A stretch of 64,000 nt of DNA from Gemmiger sp. An50. GTDB taxonomy: Bacteria > Bacillota > Clostridia > Oscillospirales > Ruminococcaceae. Numbering within the stretch: position 1 is the first letter of the stretch; each line of letters starts with the position of its first letter. Positions 23,348-30,651 of the stretch are shown here, piece by piece. Position numbers and translations under genes: made by a program. The stretch lies in assembly GCF_002161595.1 (NCBI RefSeq), contig NZ_NFID01000014.1:1-64000 (forward strand), in the 5' to 3' direction. The notes under the pieces are model-generated. The model was given only the letters and a program-made list of their open reading frames with translations. It had not been told where the DNA came from and ran no database searches.

Positions 23348-24076
23348 ATGATGATTGAAGATTATGATGATGTCCATTTACCGAAGTATTTGATTCGCAT
23401 ATTCAACAACAAAAGATATATGCTGCAATTTATCGCAACAGGACAATTATACATGAATACTCTGGATTTTTTTCGAAATATGGAAGAAGGCTTCCAGGGA
23501 GACCACAAAGAAGGAAAACTTATAGACGAATCAATGCATGCGACACTGGAAGTTAGTTCAACAAGTGATTTTCGTAATCCGGATATTGTGCTTAAAGATG
23601 TAGAGTGTACGATAAATGGATATGTATATTGCTTTTTTGCCGCAGGAGAAAACGACATTAATGTGTCCGAAGGTAAGTTATATTATAATCCAAAAGATCC
23701 TCTGAATTTGAAAGACGCGGTTTTACGATATAAAAAAGAGGATGAAACTCAGGACATTTTTATCGTTGTTTTGGACGCGAAAAAAGCCATCCAAGCGATT
23801 GAACAACAGTTTAAGACAATAGAATTTGTTGGTTACCAAGGATTTGTTGAATATGTACAAGAAGAATCCTTGCCGCCGCGACGAATAATCGAGACTATAA
23901 GCAACCGACCGTGGAGTATCGCGTTTATAAAATCTCAGCGCTATGAGTATCAAAAAGAATGGCGAGTTTTTATTGACACGAAGCCCCTAGACAACCATGC
24001 CGAGCTGTACATAAAGAATATGGATAAGATAGTTTTAGGAGCGGGATGTATTCCTGCTACAGAGATATTGAAATGA
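23348..24076 (+). CDS. Hypothetical protein downstream of hsdR
   Basis: A 242-residue cytoplasmic protein with no signal peptide. Visible features are PKYLIRIFNNKRYMLQFIATGQLYMNTLDFFRN near the start, GDHKEGKLIDES, and YEYQKEWRVFIDTKP near the end, a general layout like DUF2971-type proteins that often occur beside defence genes; this likeness is weak. Its base composition is AT-rich relative to hsdR, suggesting separate acquisition. Start uncertain: GTG at 23339 is also possible. No function can be given. Confidence 0.6.
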   Translation: MMIEDYDDVHLPKYLIRIFNNKRYMLQFIATGQLYMNTLDFFRNMEEGFQGDHKEGKLIDESMHATLEVSSTSDFRNPDIVLKDVECTINGYVYCFFAAGENDINVSEGKLYYNPKDPLNLKDAVLRYKKEDETQDIFIVVLDAKKAIQAIEQQFKTIEFVGYQGFVEYVQEESLPPRRIIETISNRPWSIAFIKSQRYEYQKEWRVFIDTKPLDNHAELYIKNMDKIVLGAGCIPATEILK

Positions 24077-24206
24077 TTTTTACGTAAGTAAGATAAAAGC
24101 GACAAGAAAGATACTCATAGCTTAATATGCTTACAGGCGTTGAAAATGACGGATGTGTTCTCTCGAGCAAATATTGAGAGAATCAAAATAGGAAAATAGT
24201 AACAAA

Positions 24207-24653
24207 ATGGGAATAAGAATTACTGGAATTGATACTCCATTTGGTGGTTTATCGTGGGAATACACAGAAGATACAAAGCATAATCTCCAAGCGCTGCTTT
24301 GTTTCTTGGAAACAAAGCGATTACTAGTGAATCCAATTGAAATGGAAACTAAGTCGTGGTGCGCAAAATCCGCTATTGAAATTAAAACCAAACTCTACGA
24401 TACACTCCAGAAACAGAATTACGATGAAGAGACCATCAATTGTCTGCATGAAATGGTTGATTCGTGTAATGATTTTCTGGATCGTTTACAATCGGTTTCT
24501 ATAGCAGGGATAATTTATAAAAACAAAGATGGAGATTGGGTGGATTTTACCTTTTCCCAAGCCATGAGCACTTTCCGCAAAGAGTTCAAGAAAAATATAA
24601 ATAAATTAACATCTGCCTATGATTTGAGTTTCGTGAAAGTTATTCCAGATTGA
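24207..24653 (+). CDS. Hypothetical protein (TPFGG-start family)
   Basis: A 148-residue protein starting MGIRITGIDTPFGGLSWEY, a recognisable opening of a small uncharacterised family, followed by helical segments with a conserved-looking pattern (LLCFLETKRLLVNPIEMETKSWCAKSAIEIKTKL). No catalytic motif is seen. RBS is weak (AGAGAATCAAAATAGG region). AT-rich. It is 130 bases after the previous orphan gene and could be in the same transcription unit. Possibly an accessory defence protein; no evidence beyond position. Confidence 0.55.
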   Translation: MGIRITGIDTPFGGLSWEYTEDTKHNLQALLCFLETKRLLVNPIEMETKSWCAKSAIEIKTKLYDTLQKQNYDEETINCLHEMVDSCNDFLDRLQSVSIAGIIYKNKDGDWVDFTFSQAMSTFRKEFKKNINKLTSAYDLSFVKVIPD

Positions 24654-24807
24654 ATTCATGACCTTCAAGAGCGGGAAGCCAATCGTCCGTCAAAGAAAGC
24701 CCTATGGATTCTATAGGTTTTTCCAATGGGACAAGAGTGCGAGAGAAGCTAATATACCTTCATCACTGGAGCTTCTCGGCCTGTATCTGAATACAAGCCG
24801 TTACCTG

Positions 24808-25300
24808 TCAAGCGATATCGGCGCAGTCCCGCTGGGCATAAAAACCAATTGGTCCTGTCAGCGCGTCGACGATGTCATCGACGGTCCCCCCACTCCAGCT
24901 GGGGGCCGTAGACGGCCTGGGCGGCCTGGACATGTCGGCTGAAGGTAGTGCCCAGTGGAAGCGCGTGCAGTAGCCGTAGGTGGGCGCGCGGCTCAATGTC
25001 CAACGGGTAGTCCCGCGTATTGGAGCGCAGCCCCGCCCCGAAATCGAAGAGGGGACAGTAGCTAAAACCATCTCCCCGGCACAGCACGGTGATGTTGTTC
25101 AGGTGACGGTCCTCGTTGCCGAACAGCATATCCGCTTCAAAGAGCAGGGTCAAATACTGACCAAAACGGGAAAGGCCGGTAGGCTGTGCGGTTTGCTCGG
25201 CTATCCAGCGTACCTTTTCGGCAAGATTTGGCTCGCGGGCATACCCCCACCCACTCTCTAAAGGCACTCTTGAGAACGCGTACGTCCGTTTGGATAACAT
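24808..25300 (-). pseudogene. HipA/CtkA-like kinase C-terminal remnant (frameshifted)
   Basis: A leftward fragment with the signature LLFEADMLFGNEDRHLNNITVL and FSYCPLFDFGAGL, the catalytic and metal-binding loops (N-x-D-R-H, DFG-like) of the HipA/PI4K-like kinase group. The first half of the protein is missing: the frame begins abruptly near 25300. A six-G run near 24890 breaks the frame; after a one-base shift the coding sense continues as TVDDIVDALTGPIGFYAQRD to a stop near 24808. High GC content and its position beside attR suggest a decayed chromosomal or older element gene. Confidence 0.7.
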
Positions 25301-25312
25301 TTAAGGAACCAT

Positions 25313-25585
25313 AAAAAATCGGTGGGTAGGGCTGGTATAAAACCGCTCTAAAACAGTACAAATCGGTAGGTGCAAAACCGCCAGAAATACCCTCCGATTT
25401 TGCTTTTTTACTTCCCATTTTAACGGCGATTTGTTACAATAGATTCACGGGATAAGGACACCGCGATACCCTCTGATTTTTGGCAAAATCCGCCACTACT
25501 TCGGATGGAAGCCGAGCGGTACGCACCTGCCACAAATACCCACCGATTTTGCCCGCTCAGGCCTCACAAATACCCTCTGCTTTTT
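25313..25585. repeat. Iteron-like repeat cluster near attR
   Basis: A motif close to AAATACCCTCCGATTTT occurs on the plus strand at 25385-25401, 25465-25480 (ATACCCTCTGATTTT), 25534-25550 (ACC in place of TCC) and 25568-25585 (CTCTGCTTTTT), and on the minus strand at 25313-25330 and, weaker, 25358-25373. No open frame with support covers the area. The copies could be recombinase arm-type sites, iterons or regulator sites. Confidence 0.7.
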
Positions 25586-25820
25586 ATGGGGCAGGGGCGC
25601 TAAAACCTTGATTTCTCCAGCTTTGAGAGGTGCGGGTGTGTACAGATCACACAGTAAGTTCTGTACCAAATGCGCTGCAAAATTTGTCCATCCAAAGGTC
25701 GTAATGAACTGGTATTGAATCGGCGTATTTTGCAACTAAAATATAGAAACAAAAGAGCCCGAAAATGGCTTGATTCCGCGATATTTTTCGGCTTTTCCAT
25801 TTGTACTAATAGTCCCATAA

Positions 25821-25871
25821 AATGGCATTCAAGAGGTCAGCGGTTCGATCCCGCTTATCTCCACCAGAAAG
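25821..25871 (+). repeat. attR: Right attachment site (attR): tRNA-Ala 3' remnant
   Basis: Exact 51-base copy of attL (6270-6320): anticodon loop to CCA plus GAAAG of tRNA-Ala. There is no 5' half, so this is not a tRNA gene. Identity with the first tRNA-Ala unit is longer: 84 bases (5959-6042 with 25821-25904), including the terminator, showing that chromosomal sequence resumes here. Confidence 0.85.
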
Positions 25872-25904
25872 ACCTGAAACTTCGGTTTCAGGTCTTTTTC
25901 TTTT
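25868..25904 (+). terminator. Displaced tRNA-Ala terminator
   Basis: The same 13-bp stem with TTCG loop as behind the first tRNA-Ala, now following the tRNA remnant in attR. It is the original terminator of the target tRNA, separated by the insertion. Confidence 0.85.
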
Positions 25905-25931
25905 TGTTTTGAGTCTGCCCTCTTCCGCAGT

Positions 25932-25973
25932 AAAAAAGCCCACCGGCGCAAATTTTGCGCCGGTGGGCTTTTA
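25932..25973 (-). terminator. Terminator of the WG-repeat lipoprotein gene
   Basis: AAGCCCACCGGCGCAAA/TTTGCGCCGGTGGGCTT stem followed by T residues on both strands, 22 bases past the stop of the leftward gene. Confidence 0.9.
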
Positions 25974-25994
25974 CATTGTTCTGATTTGTTTTGC

Positions 25995-27023
25995 TCAGCT
26001 GGCCTGCGGGGGGTAATCACTCAGATTTACCACGCCCCAGCCTTCAGCGGTGCGTACCCATGCAGTGGACTCGTCCGCTGCGCTGGCTGCGCCCAGGAAG
26101 TCCATGCTGGTCTTCTGGCGGCCGGTCAGGCTGATATACCCCCAGCCGCTCTCAGCCTTTACCGCGGCCCGGTCGCCGTTGAAGGGCAGGGCCTCCAGAT
26201 ACTGGCACTTCACCATCTCTTCGCCGGTCTCCTGGTTCACATAGCCCCACAAACCGTTCTGCTTCACCGCGAAGGTCCCGGTGCTGGCCCGCTGGATCTC
26301 CTCATAAACCTGATTGCTCAGCGCGGTGCCATCCGGCTTGAAAAGCATATAGCCCTCGGTCTCGCCCACGATCACCGGAGAGGATTCGTCGTTCAAAAAG
26401 CTGCCCTTCCAGCCAGAATCCTCCTGGGTGGTGGGGGTGAGGGTAACCACAGTGGCAATCACCGGCTCCAACGTATTCAGCATCTCCTGGTTCCAGGAAA
26501 CCAGCGTCTCCATGTTTTCCAGATACAGGGCCTTGGTCTTGGTATCGTAATAAATGGGGCTCTCAAACTGGCCATGCCCGCCGGAACCGATCACCTCGCC
26601 TTTGGCGTTGTAAATCTCGGTCTCACCCTCGTTGGTGATGCCGCACACCGGACACCAATGCACGTCCTTTTCTGCCGGAATCACGATATTGCCCTTCAGG
26701 TCGATCACGCCGGTCTTGCCGTTCTGTTTGAAGAAAGCCAGCTGCTCCCGCTCCTCCAGGCTCAGCTGGGTCTGGGAGGGCGCGGAGTAATCCGCCAGCG
26801 AGGCCACGATGTCGACATCCTTCACCGGCCCCACCACAAAGCCTGCCTGGGGCTTCGGGGTGGCGGTAGGCTCCGCGCTGGGCTGCGGCTGCACAGTGGA
26901 CGGCGCGCTGGTCTTTTCCGGGCCAATCTCGGTCACACCGTAGCCCTCATCCGATTTTTTGCAGGCGGTAAAGCCCACCGCCAGGCACACCGCCAGCGCG
27001 GCGGCGATCCATTTTTTATTCAA
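25995..27023 (-). CDS. WG-repeat lipoprotein
   Basis: A 342-residue predicted lipoprotein. The N-terminus (KKWIAAALAVCLAVGFTAC) has a basic start, hydrophobic core and a Cys at about residue 21, so it should be lipid-anchored outside the membrane. A Thr/Pro/Ala-rich spacer follows (about 35-65). WG (KWG-like) repeats are visible: QNGKTGVIDLKGN, QNGLWGYVNQETGEEM, AESGWGYISLTGRQ and TAEGWGVVNLSD. A CPVC pair lies near residue 131. The start is a TTG preceded by AGAGGAG; longer ATG frames have no RBS. Function is unknown; WG repeats are thought to be binding modules. Confidence 0.78.
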   Translation of the reverse strand: MNKKWIAAALAVCLAVGFTACKKSDEGYGVTEIGPEKTSAPSTVQPQPSAEPTATPKPQAGFVVGPVKDVDIVASLADYSAPSQTQLSLEEREQLAFFKQNGKTGVIDLKGNIVIPAEKDVHWCPVCGITNEGETEIYNAKGEVIGSGGHGQFESPIYYDTKTKALYLENMETLVSWNQEMLNTLEPVIATVVTLTPTTQEDSGWKGSFLNDESSPVIVGETEGYMLFKPDGTALSNQVYEEIQRASTGTFAVKQNGLWGYVNQETGEEMVKCQYLEALPFNGDRAAVKAESGWGYISLTGRQKTSMDFLGAASAADESTAWVRTAEGWGVVNLSDYPPQAS

Positions 27024-27134
27024 GGGGGATTCTCCTCTCTGTGATGGCCCTGCGCGCTGTTGCAGCGCGGGCCGGGTTTTTGTTATTGTACCACGAAACT
27101 GTGAATTTTTCAAAAACTGCAATCCTCTTACCGC

Positions 27135-27575
27135 TCACTGTACAGCACAATATTCTTCTGCAAGGGCATTGATCTCCTGAATTACAGACGGAAAGCAGGA
27201 TTGATCCGTTTTCATTTCAAATTCCACACACATCGTTTCCTCATTGCCTTTTCTCACGCATCCAACCAGGAGAGCTTTTCCCTGTTGGGTCATTCTCACG
27301 GAAAATTCCAGCTCCTCCTCGATGAGCGGCTGATATATCGCTTCTCCCCGCAACTGTTCATAGCACCTGGTCAACTGGTTGTGAAAATAATACAGGGCAT
27401 CGGGTACCACGGGAATCTCATCGAGCCGGGCGTACAGGCATCCCACAGCAATGGTCAGCCTGGCCGGGATACCGTAACCGTCATCCAAATCACGGTCAAC
27501 TTCAATCTCTGTACGCTCCGGCAGTTCGATTTGAAAATACTCCCCCGGTTTATTCCCCCGCAAACAAATCCTCAT
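27135..27575 (-). CDS. WapI-like immunity protein
   Basis: A 146-residue cytoplasmic protein. The pattern MRICLRGNKPGEYFQIELPE...ALYYFHNQLTRCYEQLRGEAIYQPLIEEELEFSVRM...FEMKTDQSCFPSVIQEI resembles WapI-family immunity proteins, which neutralise polymorphic toxins. The likeness is based on the layout only. The start is set by AGGAGGGGAAAACC. No toxin gene is visible nearby, so it may be an orphan immunity gene. It stands alone between the lipoprotein gene and rlmH. Confidence 0.5.
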   Translation of the reverse strand: MRICLRGNKPGEYFQIELPERTEIEVDRDLDDGYGIPARLTIAVGCLYARLDEIPVVPDALYYFHNQLTRCYEQLRGEAIYQPLIEEELEFSVRMTQQGKALLVGCVRKGNEETMCVEFEMKTDQSCFPSVIQEINALAEEYCAVQ

Positions 27576-27648
27576 GGTTTTCCCCTCCTTTTGCATCTCA
27601 AATATACCACGTCTTTCGCCGTCCGGCAAAGGCCATAGAAGCGCAAAA

Positions 27649-27680
27649 AGCGGCCTGTGCATTTCCGCAGGCCGCTTTTA
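27649..27680 (-). terminator. Terminator of rlmH
   Basis: AAAGCGGCCTG...CAGGCCGCTTTT hairpin with T runs on both sides, immediately after the rlmH stop codon. Confidence 0.88.
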
Positions 27681-28166
27681 TTACTTATGATACTTAATAT
27701 GATTGTTGATGGCAAAAGCCCGGTAGAGCTGTTCGGTGAGCACCAGGCGGGCCAGCTGATGGGGCAGCGTAATGCGCCCCAGGCTGATCTTCATGGCCGC
27801 CGCCTGCTTTACCATGGGGGCCAGCCCATGAGAGGAACCGATCACAAAGGCCATATCCCCCGCGCCGCTCATGGCCCGGTCCGCAATGGCCGCCGCCAGC
27901 TCCTCGCTGGAAACCAGCTTGCCCTCCACGCACAGCGCTACCAGGGCCGCGCCCTTGCGCACATTGGCCAGGATTGCCCGGCCCTCCTTCTCCAGGGCCT
28001 TGTCGATCACCGCCTGGCTGGCGTTCTTTTCGCTGATGGTCTCCTCCGGCAGCTCGATGATACGAAACTCACAGAAGGCACCCAGCCGCTTCTGGTACTC
28101 GGCCACACCCGCGGCAAAATAGCTGGCGTTCAGCTTGCCGATACAAATCAAATCGATCTTTTGCAT
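27681..28166 (-). CDS. rlmH: 23S rRNA pseudouridine1915-N3 methyltransferase RlmH
   Basis: A 161-residue SPOUT methyltransferase that methylates pseudouridine 1915 in helix 69 of 23S rRNA. It starts MQKIDLICIGKLNASYF and has the SPOUT knot signatures LVALCVEGKLVSSEELA, DMAFVIGSSHGLAP and ISLGRITLPHQLARLVLTEQLYRAFAINNHIKYHK, almost the consensus C-terminus. Length is normal. It follows the walJ-like gene by four bases, a pairing common in Firmicutes. Confidence 0.96.
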   Translation of the reverse strand: MQKIDLICIGKLNASYFAAGVAEYQKRLGAFCEFRIIELPEETISEKNASQAVIDKALEKEGRAILANVRKGAALVALCVEGKLVSSEELAAAIADRAMSGAGDMAFVIGSSHGLAPMVKQAAAMKISLGRITLPHQLARLVLTEQLYRAFAINNHIKYHK

Positions 28167-28170
28167 GTTA

Positions 28171-28959
28171 TCAAAACTCCATCCAATCACTGGGCTCGTT
28201 GCGCTTCTGGGCCTGGATGACCACGTTCTCGCCGGGCACCAGTCCCGCGCACAGAATCGCTTCCCGCACCGTGGCCAGCGCCAGCTCGGGGGTATTGTTT
28301 TCCCGGCTCAGATGGCACAGGGCAATCTTCTCGCAGCCGTCCTGCAGCAGCTCCAGCACCTTGGCGGCGCACTCCGCGTTGTCCAGGTGGCCCCGGTCAG
28401 ACTGGATGCGCCGTTTCAGATGATAGGGATAGGACCCCATCATCAGGCAGTTGCGGTCGTAGTTGGATTCCAGCGCCGCCAGTTTTACCCCGGCCAGCGC
28501 CTGGTGCACCTGGGGCGTGAGCACACCCAGGTCGGTGGCGATGGCCATGACCCCGCCGTCCGGCGTGCGGATGCGGTAGCCACAGCAGGGCACGTCATGG
28601 CTGGTGGGGAACGCCTCCACCACAAAGCCGCCGATCTCCTCCGGCCGGCCCTCAATGGCGATCAGCTCCGCCGCCGGGGGCACCAGCTCCATATCCAGCA
28701 GGTTGTCCAGCGTGGCGCTGCAGCCGTAGACCGGCACGTTATAATGCTTTAAAAACACCCGCAGGCCCTGGATGTGGTCTGAGTGCTCGTGGGTCACCAG
28801 GATGCCCTGCATGTCGGCCACGGTCAGCCCCATCTCCTTCAGGGCGTTCAGGGTGGTGCGGCAGCTCTTGCCCATATCAATGAGCAGATACTTGCCCTCG
28901 CAGCGCACCACCGAGCAGTTTCCGGAAGAACCGGAATAAAGAGATGTAAAAAATGCCAT
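28171..28959 (-). CDS. walJ: MBL-fold hydrolase, WalJ/YycJ family
   Basis: A 262-residue metallo-beta-lactamase fold protein: FTSLYSGSSGNCSVV at the start, the metal-binding motif VTHEHSDHIQG (about residues 55-65), TSHDVPCCGY, and AIATDLG. It matches the WalJ/YycJ group, implicated as a 5'-3' exonuclease in mismatch repair and in coordinating division and replication in Bacillus. It begins at ATG 28959 with AGGAGAATTC. In Bacillus it lies in the walRK operon; here the kinase and regulator genes are absent, and it is next to murA and rlmH. Confidence 0.88.
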   Translation of the reverse strand: MAFFTSLYSGSSGNCSVVRCEGKYLLIDMGKSCRTTLNALKEMGLTVADMQGILVTHEHSDHIQGLRVFLKHYNVPVYGCSATLDNLLDMELVPPAAELIAIEGRPEEIGGFVVEAFPTSHDVPCCGYRIRTPDGGVMAIATDLGVLTPQVHQALAGVKLAALESNYDRNCLMMGSYPYHLKRRIQSDRGHLDNAECAAKVLELLQDGCEKIALCHLSRENNTPELALATVREAILCAGLVPGENVVIQAQKRNEPSDWMEF

Positions 28960-28980
28960 GAATTCTCCTATATGTATACG

Positions 28981-29016
28981 AAAGGCCGCGGAAAACGCAG
29001 CTCCGCGGCCTTTTTT
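28981..29016 (-). terminator. Terminator of murA
   Basis: AAAGGCCGCGG/CCGCGGCCTTT stem between the murA stop and the walJ start. The T run is long only on the plus strand, so leftward termination may be partial and walJ-rlmH may be read from murA. Confidence 0.65.
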
Positions 29017-29036
29017 CATCTTCGATCAGAGTGCGA

Positions 29037-30320
29037 TCACAGCGCCTGCGGCAGACCGGCAGCGGGCTTTTCCACCCGGCGGATGTCTGCGCCCAGACCC
29101 TGCAGCTTTTCCACCAGATCCTCGTAGCCGCGCTCGATGTGCGCGATCTCCGAAACCTCGCTGGTGCCCTTGGCGCTCAGTGCGGCCATGACCAGCGCGG
29201 CACCTGCCCGCAGGTCGGAAGCGCGCAGCGGCGCGGGCTGCAGCTCAGGCACACCCTCGATCACGGCCACCTGGCCGTCCACCTGGATGTTGGCGCCCAT
29301 GCGCACCAGCTCATCCACATAGCGGAAGCGGTTCTCCCAGATGCCCTCGGTCACGATAGAGGTGCCCTTGGCGGTGGTGAGCAGCACGGTCATCAGGGGC
29401 TGCATATCGGTGGGGAAGCCCGGATGGGGCATGGTCTTGATCTTCAGCGGCATCAGATCGCCGGTGCGGCACACGCGGATGGAATCGTCATACTCCTCCA
29501 CGGTCACGCCTGCCAGCTCCATCTTTGCGGTGATGGGCTCCAGATGCTTGGGAATCACGTTCTTGATGAGCACGTTGCCCCCGGTGATGGCGGCAGCCAC
29601 CATGTAGCTGCCGGCCTCGATCTGGTCCGGGATGATGGAATAGGTGCAGCCGTGCATGCTCTTCTTGCCGCGGATGCGGATCACGTCGGTACCCGCGCCG
29701 CGCACGTCGGCACCCATCATATTCAGGAAGTTGGCCAGGTCCACGATGTGGGGCTCCTTGGCCACGTTCTCCAGCACGGTCTGGCCCTCGGCCAGCACGG
29801 CGCTGAGCATGGCGTTCATGGTGGCGCCCACCGACACATTGTCAAAGAACACATGGGCACCCTTCAGGGGGCTGCCGCTCACCTTGATCATGCCGTACTC
29901 CACCGAATCGCCCGCGCCCAGAGCGCTGAAAGCCTTCAGGTGCTGGTCGATGGGGCGGGGACCCAGGTTGCAGCCGCCGGGCATGGCGACCTGGCCGGAG
30001 CCAAAGCGGCCCAGCAATGCACCCAGGAAATAGTAGCTCGCCCGCATCTGACGGGACAGATCGTCCGGAACCTCGGTGCTGTTGATGTGGGTGGTGTCGA
30101 TCTCGTAGGTATTTTTATTGAGCATCCGCACCTTAGCGCCCAGGGCGGTGAGGATCTCCAGCGAGACGGCCACATCGCTGATGGCGGGCACATTCTCGAT
30201 CACGCATTTATCGGCTGCCAGGATAGTGGCGGGCAAAATGGCTACCACCGCGTTCTTCGCACCGCTGATGGTCACTTCGCCCTGAAGGGGCTTACCCCCG
30301 TTGATAACAAATTTCTCCAC
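29037..30320 (-). CDS. murA: UDP-N-acetylglucosamine 1-carboxyvinyltransferase MurA
   Basis: A 427-residue enzyme that transfers enolpyruvate from phosphoenolpyruvate to UDP-GlcNAc, the first committed step of peptidoglycan synthesis. It starts EKFVINGGKPLQGEVTISGAKNA, with the active-site loop AMPGGCNLGPRPID carrying the cysteine that fosfomycin alkylates (present, so sensitivity is expected at target level), and NRFRYVDELVRMGA and the GAALVMAALSAKGTSEVSE end. The start is GTG with AAGGAGAG upstream. A TATAAT at 30379-30384 on the minus strand may be its -10 box, with a poor -35. Confidence 0.97.
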   Translation of the reverse strand: MEKFVINGGKPLQGEVTISGAKNAVVAILPATILAADKCVIENVPAISDVAVSLEILTALGAKVRMLNKNTYEIDTTHINSTEVPDDLSRQMRASYYFLGALLGRFGSGQVAMPGGCNLGPRPIDQHLKAFSALGAGDSVEYGMIKVSGSPLKGAHVFFDNVSVGATMNAMLSAVLAEGQTVLENVAKEPHIVDLANFLNMMGADVRGAGTDVIRIRGKKSMHGCTYSIIPDQIEAGSYMVAAAITGGNVLIKNVIPKHLEPITAKMELAGVTVEEYDDSIRVCRTGDLMPLKIKTMPHPGFPTDMQPLMTVLLTTAKGTSIVTEGIWENRFRYVDELVRMGANIQVDGQVAVIEGVPELQPAPLRASDLRAGAALVMAALSAKGTSEVSEIAHIERGYEDLVEKLQGLGADIRRVEKPAAGLPQAL

Positions 30321-30541
30321 GATAACTCTCCTTTGCGCGCTTTGAGGCGTTCTGCTTCAACTGCATCACAACTGTTATATTATACACCGGATCTCCGCGG
30401 AATGAAAGGTTTGAGAGTAGTATTTACGTATTTTGTAACCTCTATGCGCCAGCTGCGCACATGTATCCGGGATCTATGTTTCCGTTTAATCGATGTTTTT
30501 CGCAGAAAAGCATCTTTTTAACCCGATGCCGAAATCTCCGC
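30321..30541. other. Intergenic region upstream of murA
   Basis: It holds a probable murA -10 box (TATAAT, minus, 30379-30384) and nothing else that I can support. The rest up to 30651 is the terminator of the next gene. Confidence 0.45.
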
Positions 30542-30587
30542 AAAAAAACCCCGGACTTTTCCGGGCAAAGCCCAGGAAAGTCCGAGG
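30542..30587 (-). terminator. Terminator of LysM-G5-M23 gene
   Basis: An 18-base-arm hairpin (30549-30566 with 30570-30587, a few mismatches) followed by seven T on the minus strand. Confidence 0.88.
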
Positions 30588-30651
30588 TTAATCATAGCAG
30601 TTTTTTCGGCTTAGCGCAAGCCTTTTTGCGGGTTTTCAACCGGTTTTCCAC

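Noticed and set aside
24658-24942. Plus-strand frame of 94 codons
   Set aside because: Its second half is antisense to the kinase remnant, its first half has no recognisable features and no RBS is seen.
25301-25820. CRISPR-like array at the repeat cluster
   Set aside because: Copies are degenerate, lie in both orientations and have unequal spacings, with no cas genes in the window.
25821-25871. Possible third tRNA-Ala gene
   Set aside because: Only the part from the anticodon loop to the CCA is present, so no cloverleaf can form; it is an attachment-site remnant.
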